A stretch of DNA of 64,000 bases from Azolla pinnata (lineage: Eukaryota > Streptophyta > Polypodiopsida > Salviniales > Salviniaceae), in NCBI GenBank assembly GCA_037176905.1, contig JBBBWG010004002.1:1-64000 (forward strand). The letters are read 5' to 3'. The translations under genes were made by a program, and so were the position numbers. The notes beneath the pieces are model-generated. The model was not told where the DNA came from. It saw only the letters and a program-made list of their open reading frames with translations, and made no database searches. Each line of letters begins with the position of its first letter. The first letter of the stretch is position 1. Shown here in pieces: positions 46,941 to 58,667 of the stretch.

Positions 46941-47804
46941 CTCTTTCCACGAAGCCCCTAGCTTATCCAGCGTGAAGAGGGGAGATGAATTCTCTGTCGA
47001 AGCGATCGAATCGCTGCCCCTGTTTCCAACGATCGCGAGATGGAAGAAGGAGAGATCTGTCGGATGCACGTTCCTGTTTGCTCTGTTCGGAGAAGGAGAC
47101 CGAGAGTTGAAATTACAACTAAATTTTAACANNNNNNNNNNNNNNNNNNNNNNNNNNNNNNNNNNNNNNNNNNNNNNNNNNNNNNNNNNNNNNNNNNNNN
47201 NNNNNNNNNNNNNNNNNNNNNNNNNNNNNNNATCTGTCGGATGCACGTTCCTGTTTGCTCTGTTCGGAGAAGGAGACCGAGAGTTGAAATTACAACTAAA
47301 TTTTAACAGGGCCAAAAATGGCAGGATCAATCAATCTCTTTTACAACATCAAAAACGATCGACAATGTCCAATGAAAAGCTAGCTAGTTAAAAATAAGGC
47401 TCTCATAACACACACCCAATCTCGAGGTTTGAAAAATTCCGATTTCATCGCATCCACATGGTCCGCGTATCCGCTCAGCTGCCGCAGAATCATCATCATC
47501 GCCCCAATCCGTCGGTTCGCTATAGATTAAGCTTGAACAACTAGGCTTGTTAATGCCCTCGACACGCTCGCGGATCGAGCAATCAAGGGAAGATCGCATC
47601 GCGCCTTCGTGCAATGAACAAAGTGGAGTGAGTTTTTGTGGCCGTCCTCATCACATAACATTTGCCTACGTTTTATGTACGTGTTGTATTGTCTTCTTCT
47701 TGTGTGCTCTTGGGCGACTGGTCATGGAGCTCTGATATTCGTTCTACCACCGGGTTAGGGCTTCGTGTGTCCGCTTGCCTGCGCGGAGGGGGGGGAGGGG
47801 GATC
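46941..47804. promoter_or_regulatory. Divergent intergenic region, SFT2-like/UBC2
   Basis: It should hold the promoters of both genes. The true length is shorter than shown: a 100-N gap and one 77-bp copy of duplicated flank are probably assembly artefacts. A telo-box-like 'gttagggc' lies near 47753, close to the E2 start. Confidence 0.55.
47055..47308. repeat. Identical 77-bp flanks around a 100-N gap
   Basis: Bases 47055-47131 and 47232-47308 are identical as far as I can read them, and exactly abut the run of N at 47132-47231. This is the signature of two contig ends that overlap but were scaffolded with a fixed-size gap. Confidence 0.95.
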
Positions 47805-50320
47805 ATGTCCACGCCTTCTCGCAAGCGCCTGATGCGAGACTTCAAGCGATTGCAACATGATCCGCCCGCAGGAATCAGTGGCGCACCTCAGGACAATAAC
47901 ATCATGCTATGGAACGCTGTTATCTTCGGGTACCTTTCTCTTCTCCTCTCTCTCTCTCTCTTCCGTTTCTCTTTCCCTTCATTTTCCTCGTCCTGCTTAT
48001 TTCTGGAGTTTTTTCCCCCTCCCCCGATTGCTTCTTCTTTGCACAAACCCATAAAGGTTCCTTTATCCGCTGCGAAACTTCAGAGCATCGCCCAAGGTGA
48101 AACTGCGGATCCAAGAAAGAAAACTGGGATTTTTGATGGAAAAGGAACAGCTGTGCATATGTGTTGTCTTGTTTATTGAATACGAACACAAGCAATCAAT
48201 ATCATAATTTTGATTGCCGTAGATGATATCCTCTCTGTATCTATGCGAAAAATGAGGGTTTGGTAGCAACTAATGATTACTTGCCCCAGATATCCTTCTT
48301 TGGATCCACGGAAAAGTAATCAAAAGGGTTAACTGTAACGATGGTTGACCCTAAATGTCACTACTGCAAAATCAGGGTTTTATGGTAAATCTATACTCAT
48401 CGATCCGATCGCTTTTGATCTTGATCTTTCAGATTGGTTAGCAATTATGCTATTGTAGGCCTAAAATGTTTGAGCTATTTCCGTCTTGCACCATGGGCAA
48501 GAAGAACTAGGGCAACAGTATCTAAAAATGAGACAATCATATTCTCTCTGATCAGTTTGGACATATGCGTACATGATTGCAAGAAATATAATAGAAGCAG
48601 CTACTAATATCTATGATCCCATTTTATGACAGACTTATGGCTTGATTTGCAACCATAGGCCCATAAGGCTCATAATATTACATCTGGATATGTGAGGTAA
48701 ATAACCTGTTTTTATCTCGATTATATCTCCATAGTATTCTTCCATAGAACAACTAAACTTCCATGTCCTAATAATGAACATAAAATTGGCTCTATTAGAG
48801 GAAGGATGTATCTGAGTGGGAAGGAATGCTACAAAAACAGAGAGTGATGCCAGGCCATTGCACATGTTATGAGAAAATAGTGGCATAATCGATGAAAATG
48901 TCGACTCTGAAATAGAGAAAACAGTAAAATAAATGGCAGAAAAAGAAGTTTCTGAGTGTGGTTAAGTTTTGTGACAGGAAAATTATAACTCCAGGCATTG
49001 AAGTGTGTATGTTTTTTTCGGTCATAAGTATCTATTTCGATTCATCCTGAATGTACTGTGAACGAGTCTCATCTTTGTTGTGGAACTATCCGTGCATCAT
49101 ATTTTCTTCCAGCTTTATTGTTCTGAAACTATTGTTGCATCACACGTTCTTCTGGCTTTACTAGAACTTGATATAATGATGAACCCAGTCACCCAAATGT
49201 TTCAGATTTGTTCTCTGAATCTACAGAGAGTAACAACAGGGTTCAATTACAATATGAGACCCATAAACCGAATGTCAAGCGTTTTTGCATGCCTAAATTT
49301 CTATCGGTCATGAGAGGGCCATGGCAGTGAAATACTCCAGATATTGCCATTTGAATTATGGTGATAACAAATAGAGTTCCTCTTAGAGATAAGGGACCAA
49401 TAGCTGAAAATTGTTCTTGACTTTCCACCTGGATTTATGGGCAAAGGCATGGTTTGCTCCTGAGTATTTGAGACTGTTTTTTGAATCAATAAGGCGAAAT
49501 ACCAGAGTGTTATTGGACTTATGGACTCCAAAATGTTTCAGATGTTCCCCCTCTGGGTATTTTTGGAAAAGCTAAGAGTTCATTGCTGCTTCTATTCATG
49601 CATTATTAATTATGTTGTGTTTTGAGCGTTGATTATCTGTCCACAGAAGTTGACAAAGTTGTTTCTTCCTTATGTAGGCCTGATGATACTCCTTGGGATG
49701 GTGGTAAGTTTCACTTTAGATGTTCATGGTTGTTTAGTTTTGGAATTTACCTTGTAGCAGGTACTTAGTCATTGGATTTTTTTGCTTTCAGGCACATTCA
49801 AACTGACACTCCAGTTCACTGAGGACTACCCTAATAAGCCTCCAACTGTTCGTTTCATTTCAAGAATGTTTCATCCTAATAGTAAGTATCAGGTTTTGTA
49901 CGAACTTCTCGAGTGTAGAGAAGCTATTCAGTGCGTATTTCTGACGCTTTGTGGATTTTAAACATGTGTACTTGTCTTCCGTGCATCAGTTTATGCAGAT
50001 GGAAGTATATGTCTGGATATACTACAAAATCAGTGGAGTCCTATATATGATGTGGCTGCAATTTTAACATCTATACAGGTAGGCATTAATATGTTAACAA
50101 TGGCGTCTAGCTTTTATATCCTTTCAACATGTTCTTTCATTAAACTGTTTACTTACAATTGAGCTTTTAAAATACTAAATTTAATATGCAGTCACTGCTC
50201 TGTGATCCCAATCCTAATTCCCCGGCCAACTCTGAGGCAGCACGCATGTATAGTGAAAACCGGAGAGAATACAATAGAAGGGTTCGGGAAATCGTTGAGC
50301 AAAGCTGGACTGCTGAATAG
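47805..50320 (+). CDS. UBC2: Ubiquitin-conjugating enzyme E2, RAD6/UBC2 type
   Basis: An E2 enzyme of the RAD6 class, 152 aa, the usual length. Five exons: 47805-47929, 49678-49703, 49792-49881, 49990-50078, 50192-50320; intron 1 is 1.75 kb. It starts [17 protein letters not shown] with [35 protein letters not shown] carries the catalytic Cys88, and it ends [14 protein letters not shown]6 proteins with RING partners monoubiquitinate histone H2B and PCNA, and in plants affect flowering time and DNA damage tolerance. The match to plant UBC1/2 is near complete along the whole length. It shares its upstream region with the SFT2-like gene. Confidence 0.97.
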
Positions 50321-52691
50321 CCTCTTGATGGTGACTAGTCTGACCTGCTTATATATAATCAGAGAACTATCATATAAAATGCTTTTCCTTTAACCTAAAT
50401 AATTGTGCATCTGAAGTTTCGATTATGTACTATGTACCAATCAATGTGTGAAAACTGAGCAGTGTCGACTAATCTCACTCTTAGTCAACCCGTTGTTTCT
50501 AACTGGGGCCATCTGTGTATAGTACTAGCAAGTATTATGTCTTGGGATGACACCAAGATAGTTTTTGAGATGGTTGCATTGTGTTCAATAGACTTATCAA
50601 CCTTGACATGTTACATATTAATTGCTATCCAGTAAAGCATGATGTCTTCTGATATTGAGGACCTGCTGTAATCATCATTAACTTTCTTAAAGTATCTCCA
50701 TGTCTTGAAAAATATCACCGATATCTTTTTCGAACATATGCTGGAGATGGTGAAACCGTATCCGGAAGGGAGATACTAACCCGAAATGCCAATACAGCTC
50801 ACACCTGGCCAATTTTCATTGATCGCACTTGCTAGTGTTGTTAAAGGCCATTTTTTTCTCTATCTTTCTCAAGAGTGCAAGGGAAAGGCTTGATTCATGG
50901 TTCACAAAGATTGTAAAATTTCATGCAATACTAGCTAGTCCTCTTAAACATTTCAGGTTTATATGCATTCTCTACAGAAAAATGGGGAAAATGGTCCTTG
51001 CATGAATGGCAATTCGATATACACATGAATCTTAAGCAACGAACATTCACATTTTCAAAACTGAAACCACAACATTGGTATGCATTATGTGAGAATTGGT
51101 TTTTTTCAGGCCAAAAGTAACTTTTCAAACCAGCAACTTAAACTGATGCAAGTTCATGCATGCTTTTTGGAAATGTTTTTATGCTCGTTTTTTGGGGATG
51201 TCGTAAATTTTACAACCGGTCTGCTTCTCAACTTGAACCGAGTGATATATATATGCCTACTTCGATGCTTGTGGGATGGTGTCCCATAAGGCCTGCCTAT
51301 TCATTTTGTGAGTTCGAACTTGTGAGTGAACGTCTTGTGCATTTTCGAGTCGCTGCATGCATGGAGAAAACGAACTCCTATGTCTATATCTTCAGCGTCA
51401 GTTAATCCAGACAATGTCTGCGTCATTCATTGTTGAGTTACCTCATGTGCATTTGCGGTTCTTTATGTGGTCCTGTTGATGCCTTTCTCCTTTTTGTGCG
51501 TGTTTATTTAATCGTTGCTATATAATAATAATGCTTGAATTTCAAGGCTCTTGAGGATTATGTGTTTGGTGGCATAGGGATATGTCAAAGATTGATGTTC
51601 TTACACTTCTACGTCAACATTTGTTTGCATTCTGAATATGTACACCTTGGAGTTGGATAAGGACATCGGTTCACAGGCAATTAAATTATTATGGATGAAT
51701 CGTAAAAGCTAGCTTGGTAATTTGCTATGGGAATTTCTATGTGTTTATGTACGTCATAAACTCATAAAAGGTTGTATTTGTCAAAGGAAGTATGAACTGG
51801 AAATCTGGAAAGCACTGGCCAAGAGATGATGGCCGATTCCCATTCCATTGTTACTGGCCATGTTTGATCTATAGCCGGGGACTGAGGAACCAACCCCTTA
51901 TGCAATCCAAGTGTGAGTGTTAAATGTCGATTCCCATTGAGACGGTTGCTGAAGGATTCGATGGCTTATAATTCTGCTGACGTTTGGAAAAATGTACGTC
52001 TCCCGTGGACTGAGTCACACAATTGTTGCTGGAGAGATGAGATCGTCGCATTGTAAAGTTGTGTACCGGTGCCATTGGCATGTATATAAGTTATGGGACT
52101 GTTTGTTAACTCCGGTGATGGGATCGGTTCCATCTCGATGGGGCATCAAGCTAACAACAACTTGCGCACGGATTTACTTCTTTGCGTCGGTTGGGCCTTA
52201 CAGCCATTCTTTGTGTCGGTTGGGCCTTACAGCCATGGTTGTGTATTGATTGAAGCAATGAAAGGCGTACGTACAGGGCAAAAACAAGAACCTTCCGATG
52301 TATAATATTCATGCGGTATGAATCACACAACTGAGAGAGACGAGAGTAACCCCCACCCCCACCCTGTGGGTATGTATGACTTGAATTCCTTGGACATATG
52401 GCTGGCTCCATACACTTACAACGATCGAGGTGTGGAAGGGGAAAAGGGGGGGGGGGGGGGGAATGGCAAATGAACGAATGAATTAATATAATAATACCGG
52501 CTGTAAACGAATACGATGATAAGATGAAGAAGCGAGAGCAGTGAGAAGCTGGCAGGGGTTTTTAGGGGGAGCATAACGCAGGCATATCATATGTATATAC
52601 AGGCAGAGAGGAGTAAAACAAGCGCAATAGACGGATCAGAGGGGATTTGTGCGAAGCCTTGGCAATCAAACGAATGGCATTATTACCGTAA
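50321..52691. other. Convergent spacer, E2 and PAL 3' sides
   Basis: About 2.4 kb without a supported exon. It holds the 3' flank of the E2 gene and of PAL. A 22-bp word 'gtcggttgggccttacag..' is duplicated at 52186-52207 and 52215-52236, and there is a G-run near 52445-52460. No RNA gene or transposon end is seen. Confidence 0.5.
52186..52236. repeat. 22-bp direct repeat, 29-bp period
   Basis: Two identical copies of a 22-bp word beginning 'gtcggttgggccttac' and ending 'agccat'. They lie in the PAL 3' flank. Confidence 0.9.
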
Positions 52692-55283
52692 TTAGTATTG
52701 TTGTTGCTGTTGTTGCTGTTGCTGTTGCTGTTGTTGTTGTTGTTGCTGTTGCTGTTGTTGTTGTTGCTGTTGTAGGGTGGGAGGCGGCGGCGGAGGCGGA
52801 AGAGGAGGAGAAGGCGGCGGAGGAGCAAGAGGATCGGCGGCGGACGACGACGGCGGCCAGCCCTGGAAGCAGCGGAGCAGGGGCACGATGACGCGGCCAT
52901 CGCAGAGCGCTGCGAACACGAGGTCGAAGTCCTGGCCGGGAGTGCGCGCGGGGCGAGGGCCCGCGAGGAGCACGGTGCCGAGCTCGCGGCGCACGAACGC
53001 GTAGAGCGGCAGCGAGCGGCAGGCGGCGATTCGGTTGGGCAGCGGGGGGCGGCCCTTGTCGAACGCGGCGCGCGCGTTGGCCAGCTCCGCGGGCAGCTGC
53101 GAGCGCAGCTCGTCCTCGAACGCGGGGATGCGCGCGACGGCCGACGTGGCCGCGTCGCGCTCGTCGTCGGGGTGCCGCAGCGCGTGCTCCACCAGCACCT
53201 GCCTCAGCCGCTGCATGAGCGGGTACGCGGGGCTCGCGGGGTCGTCCGCGTACGTGAACACGTGCTCCTCGTCCACCACCTGCAGCAGCTCCTTCTCGCA
53301 GAACCTCGCCCTCAGCAGCGCCCCCCCTTCGCCGCCGCCGCCCCCCGCCGCCGTCGTCAGCGCCTTCCTCGCCGCCGCCCCCACCGCCGCCTTCGCCGCC
53401 GCCTGCAGATTCTCCTCCAAGTGCCTCAGGTCCACCGCCTGGCACAGCCCCACCATGTATGTCGCCGCCATTAGCCTCAGCACCTCCACCGCCTCCGCGC
53501 TCTTCCTCGCCGCGATCAGCCCCAGCGAGTTCACGTCCTGGTTGTGCTGCTCCGCGCTCTGCACGTGGTTGGTCACCGGGTTCGCCAGGTACTCCAGCTC
53601 CGACATGTAGGCCGCCATCGCGATCTCGCCGCCCTTCAGCCCGTAGTCGAGGCTCGGGTTCGGCCCCGCGCTCAGGTTCGACGGCAGCCCGTTGTTGTAG
53701 AAGTCGTTGACCAGCTCCGAGAACTGCGCGAACAGGAGCTTGCCCACGGCGGCGAGCGCGAGGCGCAGGTTGTCCATGGCGGCGCCGATGGGCGTGCCCT
53801 GGAAGTTGCCGCCGTGGAGGGCGGCGTCGCGCGCGACGTCGATGATGGGGTTGTCGTTCACCGAGTTGATCTCGCGCTGGACGAGCTGGGTCGCGAAGCG
53901 GATGACCTCGATCTGGGGGCCGAGCCACTGGGGGGAGGTGCGGAGGGCGTAGCGGTCCTGCTTCGGCTTCGTCAGGGCGGCGGCGCCGGACTCGCCGCCG
54001 TGGATGTGCAGCAGCTTGGCGGCGGCGGAGGCGACGAGGGCGCTGCCGTCGAGGATCCAGGCCATCATCGCGGCCGCCTCGATCTGCCCCGGGTGGTGCT
54101 TGAGCCGGTGCGTGAGCGGGTCGGCGAACTCGGGCTTGCCCTGCATCACCTCGCAGAAGAGCGCGGAGAGCGCGACGGAGAGGAGCGCGAGCACGTGGGC
54201 GTCGAAGCACACCATGGCGGCGAGGCCGGCGCCGACGGCGGTGCCGTTGACGATGGCGAGGCCCTCCTTGGGCTGGAGCTCGAAGGGGGCGGAGACGCCG
54301 GCGAGGCGCAGGGCGTGGGAGGCGGAGAGGACGGTGCGGCCGTCGGGGGCGAGGGCGCGGGCGTTGGGGCGGGCGGTGAGGAGGCCGGCGAGGTAGGAGA
54401 GGGGGACGAGGTCGCCGGACGCGGTGATGGTGCCGCGGAGGGGGAGCAGCGGCGTGACGCCGGCGTTGAGAAGCTGCTCGATGGCGCGCAGGATGTCCCA
54501 GCGGATGCCGGAGAAGCCCTGCAGCAGCGTGTTGGTGCGGACGAGCACCGCGGCGCGGGCGGCGTCCGCCGGCAGCGTGTGGGCGCCATGGCCGCCGCCA
54601 TGGCCGCCGGCGCCATCGCCATCGCCATCGCCGAAGATCCCCGCGTTGAGGAAGCGGATGAGCTCGCGCTGCAGCTCCGTGCCCTGGCTCGTGCGCCGGT
54701 GCGACGTCGCCCCGTAGCCCGTCGTCACCCCGTACACGTCGCAGCCGTGCGCGACCTTGGCCTGCACCCACGCTGCGCTGCGGTCCACGCCCGCGCGCGC
54801 CGCGCCCGCGTCCAGCGACACGCGCACCTGCGCCGCCGGCCGCCGCGCCGCCGCCGCCACGTGCGCCACCGTCAGGCTGCGCCCGTCCATGCGCACGTGC
54901 GCGCAGCCCAGGAAGGTGCGCGCCATGCGCCGCACGGCGTGCAGGAAGGGCGTGGACAGCTCCGCCGCGCAGCGCGACCAGTTGAAGGGGTCCTCCTCCT
55001 CCTCCTCCTCCTCCTCCAGCACCTCATCCTGCTGCTGCTGCTGCTGCTCGGGCGACCTAAGCTTCGTCTTCGTCTTCGTCTTCGTCTTGGTGGTCGCCGT
55101 GGCCGCGATCATGTCGTCGACGGCGTGGAAGCCTGCAGGATCATCAGCCGGTAAGGCGGAAGAAACCATGGCAGCTGCTGCGGCGGCGGCTGCTGTTGGC
55201 GGGGGTGGCAGCGGCAGCAGTAATGGCGGCGGGGACTCTGTCGCTGGAGATGGAGCGGCAGCGGCAGCGGCAGCAGCTACCAT
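52692..55283 (-). CDS. PAL: Phenylalanine ammonia-lyase with extended ends
   Basis: PAL deaminates phenylalanine to trans-cinnamate, the entry step of phenylpropanoid synthesis, in the cytosol. It is a single exon of 863 aa, against roughly 700-720 usual. The core is complete: catalytic-loop Tyr184 in [17 protein letters not shown]; the selectivity residue is Phe211 ([10 protein letters not shown]), so Phe rather than Tyr substrate is expected; MIO triad Ala288-Ser289-Gly290 in [45 protein letters not shown], and [20 protein letters not shown]. The N-terminus has Ala and Pro runs, (TK)n, Gln and Glu runs. After LLRCFQGWP comes a Pro-rich stretch and 25 Gln before a final Tyr. Third positions are strongly G/C. 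M39 (55169) is an alternative start that would drop the Ala/Pro region. Confidence 0.95.
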   Translation of the reverse strand: MVAAAAAAAAPSPATESPPPLLLPLPPPPTAAAAAAAAMVSSALPADDPAGFHAVDDMIAATATTKTKTKTKTKLRSPEQQQQQQDEVLEEEEEEEEDPFNWSRCAAELSTPFLHAVRRMARTFLGCAHVRMDGRSLTVAHVAAAARRPAAQVRVSLDAGAARAGVDRSAAWVQAKVAHGCDVYGVTTGYGATSHRRTSQGTELQRELIRFLNAGIFGDGDGDGAGGHGGGHGAHTLPADAARAAVLVRTNTLLQGFSGIRWDILRAIEQLLNAGVTPLLPLRGTITASGDLVPLSYLAGLLTARPNARALAPDGRTVLSASHALRLAGVSAPFELQPKEGLAIVNGTAVGAGLAAMVCFDAHVLALLSVALSALFCEVMQGKPEFADPLTHRLKHHPGQIEAAAMMAWILDGSALVASAAAKLLHIHGGESGAAALTKPKQDRYALRTSPQWLGPQIEVIRFATQLVQREINSVNDNPIIDVARDAALHGGNFQGTPIGAAMDNLRLALAAVGKLLFAQFSELVNDFYNNGLPSNLSAGPNPSLDYGLKGGEIAMAAYMSELEYLANPVTNHVQSAEQHNQDVNSLGLIAARKSAEAVEVLRLMAATYMVGLCQAVDLRHLEENLQAAAKAAVGAAARKALTTAAGGGGGEGGALLRARFCEKELLQVVDEEHVFTYADDPASPAYPLMQRLRQVLVEHALRHPDDERDAATSAVARIPAFEDELRSQLPAELANARAAFDKGRPPLPNRIAACRSLPLYAFVRRELGTVLLAGPRPARTPGQDFDLVFAALCDGRVIVPLLRCFQGWPPSSSAADPLAPPPPSPPLPPPPPPPTLQQQQQQQQQQQQQQQQQQQQQQQQQY
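52698..52772 (-). repeat. Polyglutamine-coding repeat at PAL C-terminus
   Basis: 25 uninterrupted CAA/CAG codons (mixed, so not a pure CAG slippage tract) lie in frame at the end of PAL. Confidence 0.95.
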
Positions 55284-55761
55284 GGCGGCGGATCACAGAG
55301 CTGGATCCTCTGTCGCTGAAGCACAAGAAGCAGAAGAAGAAGAATGAAGAAGAATGAAGAAGAATGAAGAATGAAGAATGAAGAAGAATGAAGAATGAAG
55401 AAGAAGGCGGAGCAGAGCAGAAGAGAAGAGAGCGCCAGGGCCAACATATAAAGAAGGTGATGGCGGGGCTTGGCTTTTTTGTTTTTTCTTTCTTTTGTTT
55501 TTTGTTTGTTTTTTTGTTTTTTTGTTTTTGGTTTTCTTCTTTTCTTTCTTCTTTTTTTCCGACACGCATACAACGCACATTGCACATGCGCACATACATG
55601 CATGCCATGCATACATGCCATACATGGCCCCCCCAAAAAAAGGCTTCTTCTTCTTCTTCTTTCGTCCACCCCTCCCCTGTTCTTTCATATGGTCCAACTG
55701 AATTAACTGTCATTTTTTTGATCCAGCCAACCAACTCACACAACCTTCTTCCTTCTATGAT

Positions 55762-55807
55762 TCGATCGAAATCGAAATCGAATCGAATCGATCGAATCGA
55801 ATCGATC
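55762..55807. repeat. (AATCG)n-type repeat
   Basis: Alternating 'gaaatc', 'gaatc' and 'gatc' units, partly self-complementary, in the PAL upstream region. Confidence 0.85.
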
Positions 55808-57856
55808 TATCTATTGATCTTTCCATCGGATTTTATCCATGCCTCTCTTCCCGTGCTTTTTCCAACATATCGCGCCCACCACCACCCGCAGCAGCAGCTG
55901 CTGCATCAAATTGGCACACGCATCACAAACGTATTGTCGTTCGATTCGGCGTCGCGGTTACGTTGTTGCTTTTGTTAGCTAGCTAGCGAGATGATCCTAT
56001 ATACTAACCTAACCGCAGCTGTTTTTTTTTACCCCCTCAACCGTCATAACTTAACGAGCTCGTTCTCGTCCATTGTTGTTATTGAGGGAAAAATGGACGA
56101 CCCAACTTGCGATTTCCTACCCGCCTTGATCAAGCAAGCCCCACCGCGCACACAATAGGATTCCACCAAAGCTTAGCTTCGCTCCTTTTCTTTTCTCTTC
56201 CTTCGCGAGCTCGCTAAGAACGCGGCGGACGCATAAAGAAAACACCGCCGAATTTGGGTGTTTTCTAGCCTAGACCCCTCACTAAATTTGGGGGGGGGCC
56301 AAGGCAATGTGTTTAGTGTGGTTGTCTGGCGACAACAACATCAAAGGAAGAAGAAGAAGATGATGAAGATGAAGAAGACTAAAAAACAAAAACCCGCATT
56401 TCCGACGCAACTTCCAATCTTTGCAAAAGCACCCATCCCCACCTGCCAATCAGTCAGTGGCGGTTCTCTCTAGCACAAGTTTCTCCCATTTCCGTAGATC
56501 AGTTACTGGGCTCGCTTACTCGAAAAAACAACCGTAATTATAATCCAAAGTCGGTCTTCTGATCTTTTGTAGTTAGTTAGCTCTTCAGCATAAGACAACA
56601 TGCCTTGCCATTCCTCCTTGAGGCGGATGGCATACCAACACCACCTTCTTGTTGGTGGAGTGATTTCCAAGCGTTTCGGCGTGATAATAGCCGAGTTTCT
56701 TAACGTGTGTGGGAAAAAAAAAAAAAAAAAAACCCGATGGTTGCCTAATTACGCAATGCGCACCCCGTGCTGACTCTATCATCTTAATATATTTTGTTCG
56801 TCGATCACATAAGATGAAGTGGTTTTGAGCGCCTTATTAATTAGCCAAGAAACCGACCGACCAGCAAGAAGAAAACGTAGATCGGTGGAGGACAATTGAT
56901 GACCTACACTCAGAAACTCCGCGATCACTTGGCCCAAACCAATCTCACAAGCTTTACCACTACTGATGGACAGCAAAGCAATTCCATGGCGATGCTGGGG
57001 TAATCACATCTGCCCACGACATGACGTAATCGGACGAACAGACGAACGATCGAATTGCGCATAGAGACCAAAACCGATCGATACGAGCCCGCTTTTCACT
57101 CTGGAAAAGACTGCATACGACCACCCGCATTCGGCGCGGGCGCTGTCGATCCAGCAACCATAACGGACGCATGGTGAGCAAATCGTGCCTCGGGTTCGTT
57201 GACTCATAATCCCGACACTTCCACCTAACTGCAAGCTTTTGCGGAATCGCGGCGAGCAACAAAAACCATGCCACCTACCTTGATTATGTTTATGCCTTCC
57301 GCGCCGTTGCGAGTCCATGGTACTGCAAAACTACTGCAAATGTATCGCACTCTGCTATCCATTGAGATACCCTCAAGGTCAATCACGCATGAATGCGTAG
57401 AGCTGATGAAGGCACTGTATGATTTCATTGCTTACAAACTTGCACCTCGAGTTCCTCAACTTCCATTCGAAGAGCTAACCGCCAGTTTCGACAAATACGC
57501 GGCTGCACCCAACAGCGCAGTATCAATCAGCATTAGGCCCATGACAAAACAAAACAAAACAAAACAAAACTGATTGTGAAGTACCAATCCCAGCAGCCCA
57601 TGTACACATTCTACACCCCTTTCACAAGCTTTTGAAAAACTTCTTTTAAAAAAGAAGAAAAGCATTTCCTCATTAGAAAAATGCTATGCTTTTGCTTCAC
57701 CGGTAAAAAAAAAAGAGATGCATATAAAAATTGGCAACCACCCTTGATCAAGACACAAATTGTTGCCGAGCGGAATATACATGCAAACAAGGACCGATGA
57801 GCAGGATTTCACCTGAATCTCATTGATGAATGGAATATATGGGAATTGCTTATCAG

Positions 57857-57950
57857 CGAGAAGAATATTTGTGAACATACTGATAAGGTCTTGCAAATCA
57901 ATCAACGAGAGGAATATATGTGAACGTACTGATAAGGTCTTACAAATCAA
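57857..57950. repeat. 49-bp tandem duplication, diverged
   Basis: Copies at 57857-57904 and 57906-57950 share 'tactgataaggtctt', 'caaatcaa' and 'gaatat.tgtgaac', with a few substitutions. They lie in the 3' flank of the PGAP1-like gene. Confidence 0.9.
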
Positions 57951-58060
57951 ACTGTTGAGCTGGTCCTGTCATCCTAGGCACAACAATTGAATCACAATCC
58001 CATGCATTCAGAAGAGCCTTTTATTTTGCTTCATAGACTCTTAAAAACCAACCCTCTTTT

Positions 58061-58256
58061 CAGATACCTCTGTAAATCGAACTGTCTTCAAGATAATGGC
58101 AAAACAAACATTCCGACTTCCGAGCATAAACATCTTTTCCACTGTCCAAATTGCGGAAAAGCCATACACGATGATGATCCAAAACAGCCTCCTCTCATGG
58201 GGTATTACAGTAGTTTTGATGGTGGTGCCAATTCCCAAACACAGCCAGGAAACTAA
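58061..58256 (+). other. Exon-like zinc-ribbon segment, + strand
   Basis: Preceded by a good polypyrimidine-AG ('aaccctcttttcag'), the frame reads RYLCKSNCLQDN, then HLFHCPNCGKAIHDDDPKQP and PLMGYYSSFDGG to a stop. CxxxxC...CxxC could bind zinc. The frame looks protein-like, but no partner exon was identified upstream, and it lies antisense to the PGAP1-like 3' flank. It could be the last exon of an unrecognised gene or chance. Confidence 0.25.
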
Positions 58257-58667
58257 TGTTTACAACAAAACAATGACATTATTGTTTACTAGGTGGCAAC
58301 CAAGAATGACCTGTAGATTTTCTTTACTTGTATCAGTGCTACCTCAAGTATGAGAAATTACTCGTGAGGAAAAGAGGGAAGCATCTCAAATAGGAGAACA
58401 ATATTTACCAACCTGGGCATCCTTCTCAGGATGAATGAAATGCAGAAGTGTGAAGTGTCCCTAGTATACATGTGGAGCCAAGCCTCTCTGTTACATTGTC
58501 TACACTGCAACATGACTTGAGACAGCCAACAAGCCACACACAATCTGCACCCTCAAACATATCGACGTTTTGCAGAGTGGCAGAAATGATCGACAAAACA
58601 AGATTTGTGAGACTAGCTTTTGAAGCACTACATGATATAGCATAATCTGCCTGACAGCAGATTTTTC

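Larger units (their letters stand above)
55284..58667. other. PAL upstream region and PGAP1 3' flank
   Basis: The left part is PAL leader and promoter: TTC/TTCAT repeats on the coding strand (55328-55412), T-rich DNA, and an AC-like 'ccaaccaact' near 55728, a MYB-type word often seen in phenylpropanoid promoters. Simple repeats follow: AATCG units (55762-55807), an A-run (56710-56731) and CAAAA units (57544-57570). A diverged 49-bp tandem repeat lies at 57857-57950. An exon-like + strand frame at 58061-58256 is listed separately. No complete gene is supported. Confidence 0.45.

Noticed and set aside
46701-47330. A frame that runs through the N gap upstream of the SFT2-like gene.
   Set aside because: Ns and the duplicated 77 bp make it meaningless; the conserved SFT2 start is at 46940.
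52666-54771. A 701-codon Arg-rich minus frame inside PAL.
   Set aside because: Shadow of the PAL gene caused by GC-biased codons.
57225-57428. A minus-strand frame that ends at a donor-like 'aag/gtaggtgg' near 57284.
   Set aside because: No homology recognised and a stop lies just before its first Met; the opposite frame looks no worse.
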